A stretch of DNA of 64,000 bases from JAGNLV01 sp964612145 (lineage in GTDB: Bacteria > Zixibacteria > MSB-5A5 > GN15 > FEB-12), in contig CAZTBP010000020.1 of the NCBI GenBank assembly GCA_964612145.1, forward strand, positions 12,908 through 76,907. Reading direction: 5' to 3'. Position numbers and translations under genes: made by a program. Shown here piece after piece: positions 25,248-33,882 of the stretch. Each line of letters starts with the position of its first letter. The stretch's first letter is position 1. The notes under the pieces are model-generated. The model saw only the letters and a list, made by a program, of their open reading frames with translations, did no database searches and had not been told where the DNA came from.

Positions 25248-25330
25248 ACTGCGCTCCTTGTCGCTAATACTGTCTTCTTCTTTTCATGGTAGCAGGGGCA
25301 ATAGTTGTGGTCACAATTCGTACTATACCT

Positions 25331-25359
25331 ATGATATAGTATATCTCCGCGTGAATCAA
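25331..25359 (-). promoter_or_regulatory. Promoter of the OmpA-family lipoprotein gene
   Basis: On the minus strand TTGATT (25359-25354), a 17-base spacer and TATCAT (25336-25331), about 85 bases before the start codon. Confidence 0.5.
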
Positions 25360-25553
25360 CGATATTTGTGTATCGACTTTTAGTTGCCGGCCTTTAAGGA
25401 AAACAGGCTGACTGCCGGTTTGTCATGGCTCGGTCAGGGTGGCAGGACTCGTGTGCCAATTAGGCTGAAGTGCTCTGCCGAAATGGCGCGTCTTCTCCTT
25501 GGGATGTCCCAGTCGAATTCTTAAGCTACGGGCTAACAGTGGCTTAGCCGGTT

Positions 25554-25569
25554 TGGCACGGGAGTTGTT
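25554..25569 (+). promoter_or_regulatory. Sigma-54-like promoter upstream of hsp20
   Basis: TGGCACG-GGAG-TTGTT matches the -24/-12 consensus TGGCACG-N4-TTGCW at every fixed position except C to T in the -12 element. It is 70 bases before the hsp20 ATG. The rest of the 392-base divergent gap to the OmpA gene shows no CIRCE inverted repeat. Confidence 0.45.
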
Positions 25570-25639
25570 TATAGTTAGGGCGAATGACAGAAGAAAATGA
25601 GCCAGAAAACGAAAATAGAAAGACTGGAGGAAACTCAAA

Positions 25640-26071
25640 ATGCGTAACGTGATGATTCGACCGAACCGTATGGCCCGTGACCTGGACAGTGTATTCAACG
25701 AGTTCTTTGGGACGCCGGCTCCGCGCAACGAGAATCAGGCTGATTTTATGCCTCGGGTGAACATTAGTGAGTCTGCCGATGATATTCGGCTGACTTTTGA
25801 AGTCCCCGGCATGAAGAAGGAAGATATCAAGGTTACGGTCAAGGAAGACGTCCTCACCGTGTCCGGTGAGCGCCGGCAGGCCGAGAAGCAGGAGAACGAG
25901 AATTGGGTCCGCAGTGAGATCCGCACCGGCACGTTCAGCCGTTCGTTCACTCTTCCGGAGACAATCGATACCGAGAAGATCTCGGCCGACTACAACCAAG
26001 GTATGCTGGAAGTGAAGCTTGCCAAGAAAGAGGCGGTCAAGCCGAAAGAGATCGAAGTAAGCATAGCGTAA
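25640..26071 (+). CDS. Small heat-shock protein Hsp20 (alpha-crystallin family)
   Basis: A 143-residue ATP-independent chaperone that holds unfolding proteins for DnaK/ClpB. The alpha-crystallin domain spans about residues 40-130, with 'DDIRLTFEVPGMKKEDIKVT', 'VLTVSGERR', 'FSRSFTLPETID' and the 'GMLEVKLAKKE' motif; the C-terminus has the I-x-V-type anchor (IEVSIA). GGAGG lies 7-8 bases before the ATG. It heads the heat-shock block, followed by a hairpin and dnaK. Confidence 0.92.
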   Translation: MRNVMIRPNRMARDLDSVFNEFFGTPAPRNENQADFMPRVNISESADDIRLTFEVPGMKKEDIKVTVKEDVLTVSGERRQAEKQENENWVRSEIRTGTFSRSFTLPETIDTEKISADYNQGMLEVKLAKKEAVKPKEIEVSIA

Positions 26072-26118
26072 GGCAAGCTAGTGCCTGACCGGCTTTGCCG
26101 GTAACGGTTTCAGAAGAG

Positions 26119-26146
26119 AAAGGCCGGTCTCGTACCGGCCTTTCGC
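26119..26146 (+). terminator. Hairpin between hsp20 and dnaK
   Basis: AAAGGCCGGT and ACCGGCCTTT form a perfect 10-bp stem with a 5-base loop (26119-26143). The T-run is only three bases, so it may be partial or act in mRNA stability. Confidence 0.6.
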
Positions 26147-26178
26147 GCGAACCGCTTGAAGAATAAAGGAGGTAGCAG

Positions 26179-28095
26179 ATGAGTAAGATTATTGGAATAG
26201 ATTTAGGAACGACCAACAGTGTGGTGTCCGTTATCGAGGGCGGCGAGCCTATCGTCATCCCCAACAGTGAAGGCGGACGCACGACACCGTCGGTGGTTGC
26301 GGTCGACAAGAACGGTGAGCGCCTGGTGGGAACCGTGGCTAAGCGTCAGGCGGTGACCAACCCGATGAATACGGTGTTTTCGGCCAAGCGTTTTATCGGC
26401 CGTGAGTTCAAGGAAGTTCAGGAAGAGATCAAGAACTTCCCGTTTAAGGTGAAGTCCGGGTCCGACGGTTCACCGGTGATCGAGATGGCCGGCAAGGATT
26501 ACAAGCCGGCGCAGATTTCGTCGATGGTGCTGTCCAAACTCCGTTCCATCGCCGAGGACTATCTTGGTCATGAGGTGAAGGAAGCCGTGATCACGGTCCC
26601 GGCATATTTTAACGATTCGCAGCGCCAGGCGACCAAGGACGCCGGTAAGGCGGCCGGTCTGGATGTGAAGCGGATTATCAACGAACCGACCGCGGCCTCG
26701 CTGGCGTACGGTCTGGACAAAAAGAAGACCGGTAAGGTGGCGGTGTTTGACCTCGGTGGCGGTACGTTTGATATCTCGCTGCTGGAGTTGAGCGACGGTG
26801 TCTTTGAAGTGCTGTCGACCAACGGCGACACCCACCTTGGCGGTGACGATTTCGACAAGCGGATTATCGACTGGCTGGTTGACGAGTTCAAGAAGTCCGA
26901 CGGTATTGATCTCGGCAACGACCCGATGGCGCTCCAGCGTTTGAGGGAAGCAGCCGAGAAGGCGAAGATCGAGTTGTCGTCGACGATGCAGACCAACATC
27001 AACCTGCCGTTTATCACGGCTGATAATAACGGTCCGCGGCATCTGAATGTCACGCTGAGCCGTTCGAAATTCGAGGGGCTGGTCGAGGATCTGCTGGAGC
27101 GGACCAGAGGTCCGGTGGAAAAAGCGCTGGCCGATGCTCAACTCAAAGTTGATCAGATCGACGACGTGATTCTGGTCGGCGGCATGACCCGTATGCCGAA
27201 GGTCCAGGAGATGGTCAAGAGCTTTTTCAACCGTGAGCCGAACCGTTCGGTAAACCCGGATGAAGTGGTTGCTATTGGTGCGGCCATTCAGGGAGGTGTG
27301 CTGACCGGTGACGTCAAGGATGTGCTGCTGCTCGATGTGACTCCGCTGTCGCTGGGAATCGAGACGCTCGGCGGTGTGATGACCAAGCTGATCGAGCGGA
27401 ATACGACGATCCCGACGCAGAAGTCGCAGATCTTCTCGACAGCTGCGGATAATCAGCCGCAGGTGGATATCCATGTACTCCAGGGTGAGCGCGAGATGGC
27501 GGTTGACAACAAGACGATCGGCCGGTTTGTGCTTGATGGTATCCCGCCCGCACCGCGCGGCTTGCCGCAGATCGAGGTGACGTTTGATATCGATGCCAAC
27601 GGTATCCTCAATGTGTCGGCCAAGGATAAGGCCAGCGGTAAGGAGCAGAATATCCGTATCGAGGCTGCCTCGGGTTTGACCGAACAGGAGATCGACAAGA
27701 TGGTTGAGGATGCGAAGCAGCATGAGGCAGACGATAAGGCCAAGAAGGAGCGGGTAGAGGCTCGCAACCAGGCCGATGCCGCTGTATGGCAGTCTGAGAA
27801 GCAGCTCAAGGAGTTTGGCGACAAGCTGACCGACGAGCAGAAGAGCAAGATCGATACCGCTGTCGGGCGCGTGAATGAGGCGCTTAAGGGCGACAAGATT
27901 GAAGAAATGAAGTCGGCCACCGAGGCGCTGAATACCACCTGGCAGGAAGTCTCGGCGACGATGTACCAGCAGGCCTCGCAGGAACAGCAGGCCGGCAGTG
28001 GTCAGGGTCCGGGCGGACCGGGTGAGTCGCCCGGCGGAGGCGACCAAAGCTCCGATTCGGACGCGGTCGATGCCGACTACGAAGAAGTGAAGTAA
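26179..28095 (+). CDS. dnaK: Chaperone DnaK (Hsp70)
   Basis: A 638-residue Hsp70. The nucleotide-binding domain has 'IIGIDLGTTNSVVS', 'VFDLGGGTFDISLLEL' and 'DVILVGGMTRMPKV'; the substrate-binding domain begins near residue 390 ('DVTPLSLGIETLGGVM'). The C-terminal tail is rich in Gly, Pro and Asp and ends in DYEEVK, as in bacterial DnaK. AAAGGAGG precedes the ATG. It works with the DnaJ-type protein and ClpB encoded downstream. No grpE or hrcA is present in the window. Confidence 0.97.
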   Translation: MSKIIGIDLGTTNSVVSVIEGGEPIVIPNSEGGRTTPSVVAVDKNGERLVGTVAKRQAVTNPMNTVFSAKRFIGREFKEVQEEIKNFPFKVKSGSDGSPVIEMAGKDYKPAQISSMVLSKLRSIAEDYLGHEVKEAVITVPAYFNDSQRQATKDAGKAAGLDVKRIINEPTAASLAYGLDKKKTGKVAVFDLGGGTFDISLLELSDGVFEVLSTNGDTHLGGDDFDKRIIDWLVDEFKKSDGIDLGNDPMALQRLREAAEKAKIELSSTMQTNINLPFITADNNGPRHLNVTLSRSKFEGLVEDLLERTRGPVEKALADAQLKVDQIDDVILVGGMTRMPKVQEMVKSFFNREPNRSVNPDEVVAIGAAIQGGVLTGDVKDVLLLDVTPLSLGIETLGGVMTKLIERNTTIPTQKSQIFSTAADNQPQVDIHVLQGEREMAVDNKTIGRFVLDGIPPAPRGLPQIEVTFDIDANGILNVSAKDKASGKEQNIRIEAASGLTEQEIDKMVEDAKQHEADDKAKKERVEARNQADAAVWQSEKQLKEFGDKLTDEQKSKIDTAVGRVNEALKGDKIEEMKSATEALNTTWQEVSATMYQQASQEQQAGSGQGPGGPGESPGGGDQSSDSDAVDADYEEVK

Positions 28096-28109
28096 GACGG
28101 TATCCAAGG

Positions 28110-28141
28110 GCCGGTCGGAGCGAATCCGGCCGGCTTTTTTG
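28110..28141 (+). terminator. Rho-independent terminator after dnaK
   Basis: GCCGGTCGGA (28110-28119) pairs with TCCGGCCGGC (28125-28134), one G-U pair, loop of five, followed by TTTTTTG. Confidence 0.85.
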
Positions 28142-28334
28142 TGCGGTATAATTTGAAAAGTGGAACCTGGAGGGGAAAAGAGATTGCCGCAGTCGTCCGC
28201 CGTTGGCGGACTCCCTTGTGATGACAAAGTGGGGAGCCTCTCGATGACGCGAGGAGGGTGTCGACCAGACACTTAAGATTTTGGAGAAGTTGTTGCGGCA
28301 GCATGGAAGGACACCGTAGATTGAAGAAGATGAT
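28142..28334. other. dnaK-dnaJ spacer
   Basis: The 190 bases hold a TATAAT (28147-28152) without a good -35 and a perfect 7-bp hairpin GTCCGCC-GTT-GGCGGAC (28195-28211). No coding frame is convincing. Confidence 0.4.
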
Positions 28335-29297
28335 ATGAGCAAGAGCTACTATGACATATTAGGTGTGCCGGAAAACGCGTCGCAGGATGATATCAAAAAG
28401 GCGTTTCGTAAGCTCGCCATGAAGTATCATCCGGATCGCAACAAGGGTGACGCCGGGGCGGAAACCAAATTCAAGGAACTATCCGAGGCGAACGAGACGC
28501 TGAGCGATCCGAAGAAGCGGGCCGAGTACGATAATTTCCGCAAGTACGGCGGGGCGTTTGCCGGCGGCCGTCCGGGGCAGGGACCGCAGGCGGGATACCG
28601 CAGCGGCGGCTTTGATTTTTCCGACATGTTCCGGGAGGGGCAGGGAGGCCGCGGCGGATTCCAGACGTTCCGGTTCGGCGGGGGCGGTGAAGGGTTCGAA
28701 AATATTATCTCGCAGTTTTTCGGCGGCGGGATGCGCGGCGGCGGCGATCCGTTTGCGCAGCGGCGGACACAGCGTCGTCGGCACAAAGGCAAGGACCTTC
28801 GCGCGACAGTGAAAGTTACGTTTAGTGAGGCGATACAGGGAACGACCAAGAAGATTCGTGTGCGGCAGACCGGCAAGACGCTATCGGTGAAAGTGCCGGC
28901 GGGAATCGAGGACGGCGGTAAGATTCGTCTGCGCGGCCAGGGCCTCCCGGGCGCGAGTGTTCCCGGCCGGCCGGCCGGGCCGAACGGTGACTTAATAATA
29001 ACGGTGAGAGTTATGGAAGATCAGAATTTCGAGCGCAAGGGGAACGATATTTATACGTCGGTGACGATTCCGTTTAAGGATGCGATCCTGGGGACCAAGG
29101 CCGAGGTAAAGACATTGAGCAAGACGATCAAGATGAATATTCCGGCGGGGACCCAGCCGGGTACGAAACTTCGGCTGAAAGGCCTGGGGCTGAGTGTGGG
29201 GGACCAGCAGGGTGATCAGTATGTTGAGGTGAAGGTATCGATTCCGAAGCCGGAGGAGTTGAGCGAGAAGCAGCGGAAGATGCTGGAGGAGTGGTAG
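28335..29297 (+). CDS. dnaJ: DnaJ/CbpA-type co-chaperone lacking zinc fingers
   Basis: A 320-residue J-protein. The J domain (1-70) has 'YYDILGVPENASQDDIKKAF' and the HPD motif in 'KYHPDRNKGD'. A Gly/Phe-rich linker follows (about 75-155), then the two C-terminal beta domains ('VKVPAGIEDGGKIRLRGQGL', 'MNIPAGTQPGTKLRLKGLGL'). The four CxxCxGxG zinc-finger repeats of classical DnaJ are absent, so it is a class B / CbpA-like protein. It stimulates DnaK ATPase and delivers substrates. An ATG at 28335 follows GAAGAAGAT. Confidence 0.92.
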   Translation: MSKSYYDILGVPENASQDDIKKAFRKLAMKYHPDRNKGDAGAETKFKELSEANETLSDPKKRAEYDNFRKYGGAFAGGRPGQGPQAGYRSGGFDFSDMFREGQGGRGGFQTFRFGGGGEGFENIISQFFGGGMRGGGDPFAQRRTQRRRHKGKDLRATVKVTFSEAIQGTTKKIRVRQTGKTLSVKVPAGIEDGGKIRLRGQGLPGASVPGRPAGPNGDLIITVRVMEDQNFERKGNDIYTSVTIPFKDAILGTKAEVKTLSKTIKMNIPAGTQPGTKLRLKGLGLSVGDQQGDQYVEVKVSIPKPEELSEKQRKMLEEW

Positions 29298-29306
29298 GAA
29301 CGCGCT

Positions 29307-30068
29307 ATGCATTTACCGATTAAGGAGTCCAAACACTCAACTCTCTGGGCACTTTCTCGATATGAGAAGCTCAACGACTTGCTGGAAGAAGCAATTCGGA
29401 AAGAAGCCGAAGCGCAGAAGACTAAGGGCCAAGCAGAGGCGTCTGGAATCGAAAGACTAATGGGCACGAGCGAGTTTCAAGAGGCGAGGAGCGCCTTTCC
29501 CCTACTGCTACGATATAATATGCTCGTGTCGTTGTATAGCTTTGTAGAACATGAATTATACAGGATCTGTGAACGATTCTTGGTTTCCGTCAGCGCGAAG
29601 GAGTTTAAGGCAAAACGTAATCAGTTAGTTGGGTGCGAAGTGTTGAAAGACATGGAAGAGTACCACGCCGAGGCGTTAATTACTCACATAGATGAAACGC
29701 TATGGAAGTGGGGTGCTGCTGAGCAAAAGGAGAAGCTGAGGTGGGATCAGAACAAAGTCTTGAACCTAGTAAGAACCTCGTGTGGTAACGTACCGCACTT
29801 CCTGAAGAAACAAGGCGAACATGACTTTTATCGTACAGTTAGAAACTGCATTGTACATAATTATGGATACGTCGAGGACCACCACGTGGAAAAGTACCAC
29901 AATACTCTGAAAAACTTGGATGCAGCACCTGATCTATGTATAGAGCAATCGACTCAGCGGCTTCGACTGGGAGACAGACTAATTCCTGAACTCTTTAAAA
30001 AACTGAGAGACATGTTTAAAAGGCTTTATGATGGAATCTGCGAGAAGCAGATTAGGAACGGATCGTGA
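29307..30068 (+). CDS. HEPN-motif protein inserted between dnaJ and clpB
   Basis: A 253-residue soluble, mostly helical protein. 'FYRTVRNCIVHNYG' carries Arg179-x4-His184, the R-x4-6-H active-site motif of HEPN ribonucleases, preceded by a helix with 'LLLRYNMLVSLYSFVEHELY', where the Glu-His pair resembles the first HEPN helix pattern of MAE_28990/RiboL-PSP-type families. The remainder is not recognised. It begins 9 bases after the dnaJ stop, with no terminator between, so it may be cotranscribed with heat-shock genes. Codon use is visibly more AT-rich than dnaJ and clpB, consistent with acquisition. No recognisable ribosome-binding site of quality precedes ATG 29307. Confidence 0.6.
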   Translation: MHLPIKESKHSTLWALSRYEKLNDLLEEAIRKEAEAQKTKGQAEASGIERLMGTSEFQEARSAFPLLLRYNMLVSLYSFVEHELYRICERFLVSVSAKEFKAKRNQLVGCEVLKDMEEYHAEALITHIDETLWKWGAAEQKEKLRWDQNKVLNLVRTSCGNVPHFLKKQGEHDFYRTVRNCIVHNYGYVEDHHVEKYHNTLKNLDAAPDLCIEQSTQRLRLGDRLIPELFKKLRDMFKRLYDGICEKQIRNGS

Positions 30069-30195
30069 CTCGGTATTGAGTCCTGTAAAAAAGATGGGGT
30101 AAACCGTGGCTTGCCGTAGAAGTCTAAGAAAACAAGGTCAACAGCCCCGGGTTTTTGACGCAGCCCACGCACCCGTTATGCATGTGACAGTCCCC

Positions 30196-30215
30196 CTGAG
30201 CGGAGTGGAAGGGTG
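30196..30215 (-). repeat. Single copy of the TTCGACTCCGCTCAG-type repeat (one mismatch)
   Basis: CTGAGCGGAGTGGAAGGGTG is the reverse-complement form of the dispersed repeat seen at 9.5, 12.4 and 62.2 kb, with GTGGAA instead of GTCGAA. It lies in the spacer before clpB. Confidence 0.5.
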
Positions 30216-30254
30216 ACTCCGTGAGATAGAGCGAAAAAAACGAGGTAATGATAG

Positions 30255-32891
30255 ATGAATCCGAACAGAATGACACAGCGGTCGATCGACGCCGTGTCGT
30301 ACGCCCAGCAAAAGGCGACGGCGGAGCAACATCCGCAAATAACGCCCGAACACCTGCTGGATGCACTCCTGGCCCAGGAAGAGGGGCTGGCGCCACAGGT
30401 GATTAAAAAGCTGGGAGCCGACCTGACGTCGATCGAGACCGAAACAGAGGAAGCATTGAAGATGCTGGGCCGCCAGTCCGGCGGGCAGATATACCCATCG
30501 AATGAACTGCCCCAGGTTTTCAGTAAAGCCGAAAATGAGCTTAAGCAATTCAAGGACGAGTATGTCTCGGTCGAGCATTTGCTGCTGGCGCTGCTTGAGG
30601 TCAAATCAAAGGCGCAGGAGATTCTCAAGCGCAACGGCGTGAAGCGGGACGAACTGCTCAAGGCGCTGACCAGTATCCGGGGCACCCACAGAGTGACCGA
30701 CGAGAATCCGGAGGCGAAGTACGGCGTGCTGGAGAAGTATGCCCGTGATTTGACAACGATGGCCCGTGAGGGAAAGCTCGACCCGGTCATAGGGCGCGAG
30801 GATGAAATTCGCAGGGTGATCAAGATCCTGTCTCGTCGGACCAAGAACAATCCGGTGCTGATAGGTGAGCCGGGGACCGGCAAGACGGCGGTGGTCGAAG
30901 GGCTGGCGCAGAAGATCGCCCACGGCGAGGTGCCGGAGACTCTGAAGGACCGTCAACTGGTGGCGCTCGATATCGGGTCGCTGATAGCGGGCAGTAAGTT
31001 CCGCGGCGAATTCGAGGAACGGCTCAAGGCGATCCTCAAGGAGGTAGAGGAGGCCGAAGGGCGTATAGTGCTGTTTATCGACGAGATGCACACGATAGTC
31101 GGGGCCGGGGCGGTCGGTGGATCGCTTGACGCCTCTAATATGCTCAAGCCGGCGCTGGCCCGCGGAGAAATCCGGTTTGTCGGTGCGACGACGCTGAAGG
31201 AGTACCGTCAGCATGTGGAGAAAGACGCGGCTCTGGAACGTCGGTTCGCGCCAGTGCTGATCGAGGCGCCGACAGTGGAAGAGACGGTATCGATTTTGCG
31301 CGGGCTGCGTGAACGGTACGAGGCGTATCACGGGATCAAGATATCCGATGGTGCGATTGTCGCGGCGGCCAAGCTTTCGGATCGGTATATCGCGGACCGG
31401 TTCTTGCCGGATAAGGCCATTGACCTGATCGATGAAGCAGCGGCGGAACTTCGGATTTCAATCGATTCGATGCCGGAGGAGCTGGACAATATCGAGAAGC
31501 GGATCCGGCAGCTCGAGATCGAAAAAGAAGGCGTCAAAAACGAGAAGGACGCCCGGGAACGGCTGAAGCCGATTGAGGAAGAATTGTCTGAGTTGTATAC
31601 GCAGCGCGACGATCTCAAGACGCAGTGGACCAAGGAGAAAGAGACGGTCGATGCGATCCGGGGAATCAAGGTCGAGATCGAGCAGCTGAAACATCGGGCC
31701 GCCGAGGCGGAACGCCAGGCTGACTACGAGGCAGCGGCGAAGATCAAGTACGGTGAGATTGCCGATGCCGAGAAGAAGCTCGAACTGCTGACGCATTCGT
31801 TGACTGCTATTCAGGAGAAGCGGCAATTGCTCAAGGAAGTGGTCGATCATGACGAGATCGCTGAGATTGTCAGCAAGTGGACCGGGATTCCGATTTCGCG
31901 GTTAAGTGAGTCGGAGTCCGAGAAACTGCTGCGGCTGGAAGACGAACTGCACAAGCGAGTGATCGGGCAGAACGAGGCGGTCGAGGCCGTGTCCAACGCC
32001 GTGCGGCAGTCGCGGGCCGGGTTGTCCGATCCGAACCGTCCGATCGGGTCGTTTATCTTCCTCGGTCCGACCGGGGTCGGTAAGACTGAACTGGCGCGAG
32101 CGCTGGCGGAGTTCCTCTACGGGACCGAGGACGCTATCACGCGGCTGGACATGTCGGAATACATGGAGAAGCACTCGGTGTCGCGTCTGGTCGGTGCGCC
32201 TCCGGGGTATGTCGGTTACGACGAGGGCGGGCAGTTGACCGAGGCGGTGCGGCGGAGGCCGTACGCGGTGATTCTGCTCGACGAGATAGAAAAGGCGCAC
32301 CCGGAGGTGTTCAATATCCTGCTGCAGGTGCTCGATGATGGTCGGCTGACCGACAATCAGGGCCGCACGGTGTCGTTTAAGAACGCTATCTTAGTGATGA
32401 CATCGAATGTGGCTGCGGAGTATATCCAGTCGGAGACGGCCGGTATGGGTGAGTTCAACCGTGATGTAGTCTGGGAGAACGTCAAGAGGAACGTGATCTC
32501 GGAGCTTCGCAAGGTGCTTCGTCCGGAGTTCATGAACCGGATTGATGAGAATATCGTGTTCCACTCGCTGTCGAAGGCAGAGATCAAGGACATAGTACGA
32601 CTGCAGCTGACGCGGCTGGAGAAGCTGCTGGTTGAGAAGGATATATCGCTTGAGGTATCCGAGGCGACGGTGGAGCATATTGCCGAAGCGGGTTATGATC
32701 CGACCTACGGTGCTCGTCCGCTGAAACGGTATATTAACAAGCAGCTGGCGCAGCAGATCGCCAAGCAGATGCTGGCCGGAACCGTCAAGCCGGGGCAGAC
32801 GCTGCATGTTGATGCGGGCGCTGAGGGGTTGAGGTTTACGGCTGAGGGGACGGTAAAGGCCGAGGGCAGTGAAGAGACGGTTGATGTTTGA
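30255..32891 (+). CDS. clpB: ClpB disaggregase
   Basis: An 878-residue Hsp100 ATPase that extracts proteins from aggregates with DnaK. Clp N domain at about 1-150; first AAA+ module with Walker A 'GEPGTGKT' at 204-211 and 'LFIDEMHTIVGAG'; a coiled-coil middle domain at about 410-530 ('IEKRIRQLEIEKEGVKNEKD'); second AAA+ module with 'GPTGVGKT' at 604-611, 'GAPPGYVGYDEGGQLTEAVR' and the C-terminal 'YGARPLKRYI'. Length is that of ClpB, not ClpA or ClpC. GAGG lies upstream of the ATG. It is preceded by the HEPN gene and followed by a terminator. Confidence 0.97.
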   Translation: MNPNRMTQRSIDAVSYAQQKATAEQHPQITPEHLLDALLAQEEGLAPQVIKKLGADLTSIETETEEALKMLGRQSGGQIYPSNELPQVFSKAENELKQFKDEYVSVEHLLLALLEVKSKAQEILKRNGVKRDELLKALTSIRGTHRVTDENPEAKYGVLEKYARDLTTMAREGKLDPVIGREDEIRRVIKILSRRTKNNPVLIGEPGTGKTAVVEGLAQKIAHGEVPETLKDRQLVALDIGSLIAGSKFRGEFEERLKAILKEVEEAEGRIVLFIDEMHTIVGAGAVGGSLDASNMLKPALARGEIRFVGATTLKEYRQHVEKDAALERRFAPVLIEAPTVEETVSILRGLRERYEAYHGIKISDGAIVAAAKLSDRYIADRFLPDKAIDLIDEAAAELRISIDSMPEELDNIEKRIRQLEIEKEGVKNEKDARERLKPIEEELSELYTQRDDLKTQWTKEKETVDAIRGIKVEIEQLKHRAAEAERQADYEAAAKIKYGEIADAEKKLELLTHSLTAIQEKRQLLKEVVDHDEIAEIVSKWTGIPISRLSESESEKLLRLEDELHKRVIGQNEAVEAVSNAVRQSRAGLSDPNRPIGSFIFLGPTGVGKTELARALAEFLYGTEDAITRLDMSEYMEKHSVSRLVGAPPGYVGYDEGGQLTEAVRRRPYAVILLDEIEKAHPEVFNILLQVLDDGRLTDNQGRTVSFKNAILVMTSNVAAEYIQSETAGMGEFNRDVVWENVKRNVISELRKVLRPEFMNRIDENIVFHSLSKAEIKDIVRLQLTRLEKLLVEKDISLEVSEATVEHIAEAGYDPTYGARPLKRYINKQLAQQIAKQMLAGTVKPGQTLHVDAGAEGLRFTAEGTVKAEGSEETVDV

Positions 32892-32940
32892 TGCCGGTGT
32901 CAGGCGGGGTCCCGTCCCGGCGGGACACTACATAGACAAG

Positions 32941-32972
32941 AAACGGCGGGTTAGGTGTCCCACCGTTTTTGC
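32941..32972 (+). terminator. Rho-independent terminator after clpB
   Basis: AAACGGCGGG pairs with CCCACCGTTT (one mismatch, 8-base loop), followed by TTTTT, about 50 bases after the stop. Confidence 0.75.
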
Positions 32973-33081
32973 ATGTATCTGTTTCCTGTGAAAGCCAGTG
33001 AGGCTGCTCGGACCGCTGTCAAGTCGTGAATTCTTTCAGGCGTTCGGACAGGTGTGTCGAAATGGAAGCGGGGTGGAGGGG

Positions 33082-33690
33082 CTAGTTGCCGGATTCGGCT
33101 GAGCCAAGCTCGATGTCGTTGGGCGTGCCTTTTTTGAGGGCTTTGAACAGCCGGATGGCTTCGTCGAAAACCGGTTCGGCCTTGAATCGAGGCTGGCGGT
33201 CGCTGATTACGAGCTCGAAAATGATGACTTCAGTGGCGCCATCGAAGTAGGCGACCATGACGGTCGGGACGAAGCTGTGGTCGTGGTCGAGGTAGACGGT
33301 GGGCAGGAGGTGGTTGGAGCCGGCGGGGATCGGGTCGATGGGCCGGATGTCGACGGAACCGTCGTAGTGTTCGCGCAGTCCGATCGTGTCTTGTTCGACG
33401 ATGGCTGCGAAATCGACAGTGCTGTTGTTGCTGAAGGAGAAGATGGTGGCCCCGATCAGGATGTTGGCCTTGTTATAGGGCTCAGCTTCCGGAATGAAAG
33501 CCAGCGAGAGGCCGTCGATAGCGGCCTGTTCGAGGTCGAGGCGGAAGCCGTCGGGGGCGCGGAAGACATAGGTGAGGTTGGCGCCTTCGAAGTAGGCGAT
33601 GTTGCTGTCGACTGCCGGCTGCGTCATGTCATTGAAGGGGTTGACAGTGGCGGCGGTGATCAGGGTTGCGGCTGCAAGGGTTAGTATCAT
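33082..33690 (-). CDS. Exported hypothetical protein
   Basis: From ATG 33690 the product has 202 residues with a probable signal peptide (MILTLAAATLITAATVNPFN). The mature region is a mix of beta strands and ends with 'EAIRLFKALKKG'; segments such as 'YVFRAPDGFRLDLEQAA' and 'VMVAYFDGATEVIIFELVI' are not recognised as a known family. A longer frame runs up to 33864 but would cover the promoter of the divergent HMG-CoA synthase gene, so the shorter start is preferred; no strong ribosome-binding site is seen at either. Function unknown. Confidence 0.6.
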   Translation of the reverse strand: MILTLAAATLITAATVNPFNDMTQPAVDSNIAYFEGANLTYVFRAPDGFRLDLEQAAIDGLSLAFIPEAEPYNKANILIGATIFSFSNNSTVDFAAIVEQDTIGLREHYDGSVDIRPIDPIPAGSNHLLPTVYLDHDHSFVPTVMVAYFDGATEVIIFELVISDRQPRFKAEPVFDEAIRLFKALKKGTPNDIELGSAESGN

Positions 33691-33785
33691 AGTCTTTTTG
33701 TCGGCGGGCAAGTTGGGCAGCGTGAGGGAAATGTGCCGGGAGTGCAAAAATGAGGCAGAAATGGCCGGCGGGTTTGGTGATTCGC

Positions 33786-33814
33786 TTGTGTTTTGATTCA
33801 CAATCACGTAGATT
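33786..33814 (+). promoter_or_regulatory. Promoter of the HMG-CoA synthase operon
   Basis: TTGTGT (33786-33791), 17-base spacer, TAGATT (33809-33814), giving a leader of about 60 bases to ATG 33883. Confidence 0.5.
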
Positions 33815-33882
33815 GTGCACCATGTAAAAGCGAACAGGAACAACAGCATATCAACGACAACCAATGTCTACGAGGTACAACT

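Noticed and set aside
25248..25639. Search for a CIRCE/HrcA operator before hsp20 and dnaK
   Set aside because: No TTAGCACTC-N9-GAGTGCTAA-like inverted repeat was found here or at 26072-26178.
26470..28272. 600-codon open frame antisense to dnaK
   Set aside because: It mirrors the strong codon bias of dnaK, has no family features and no ribosome-binding site.
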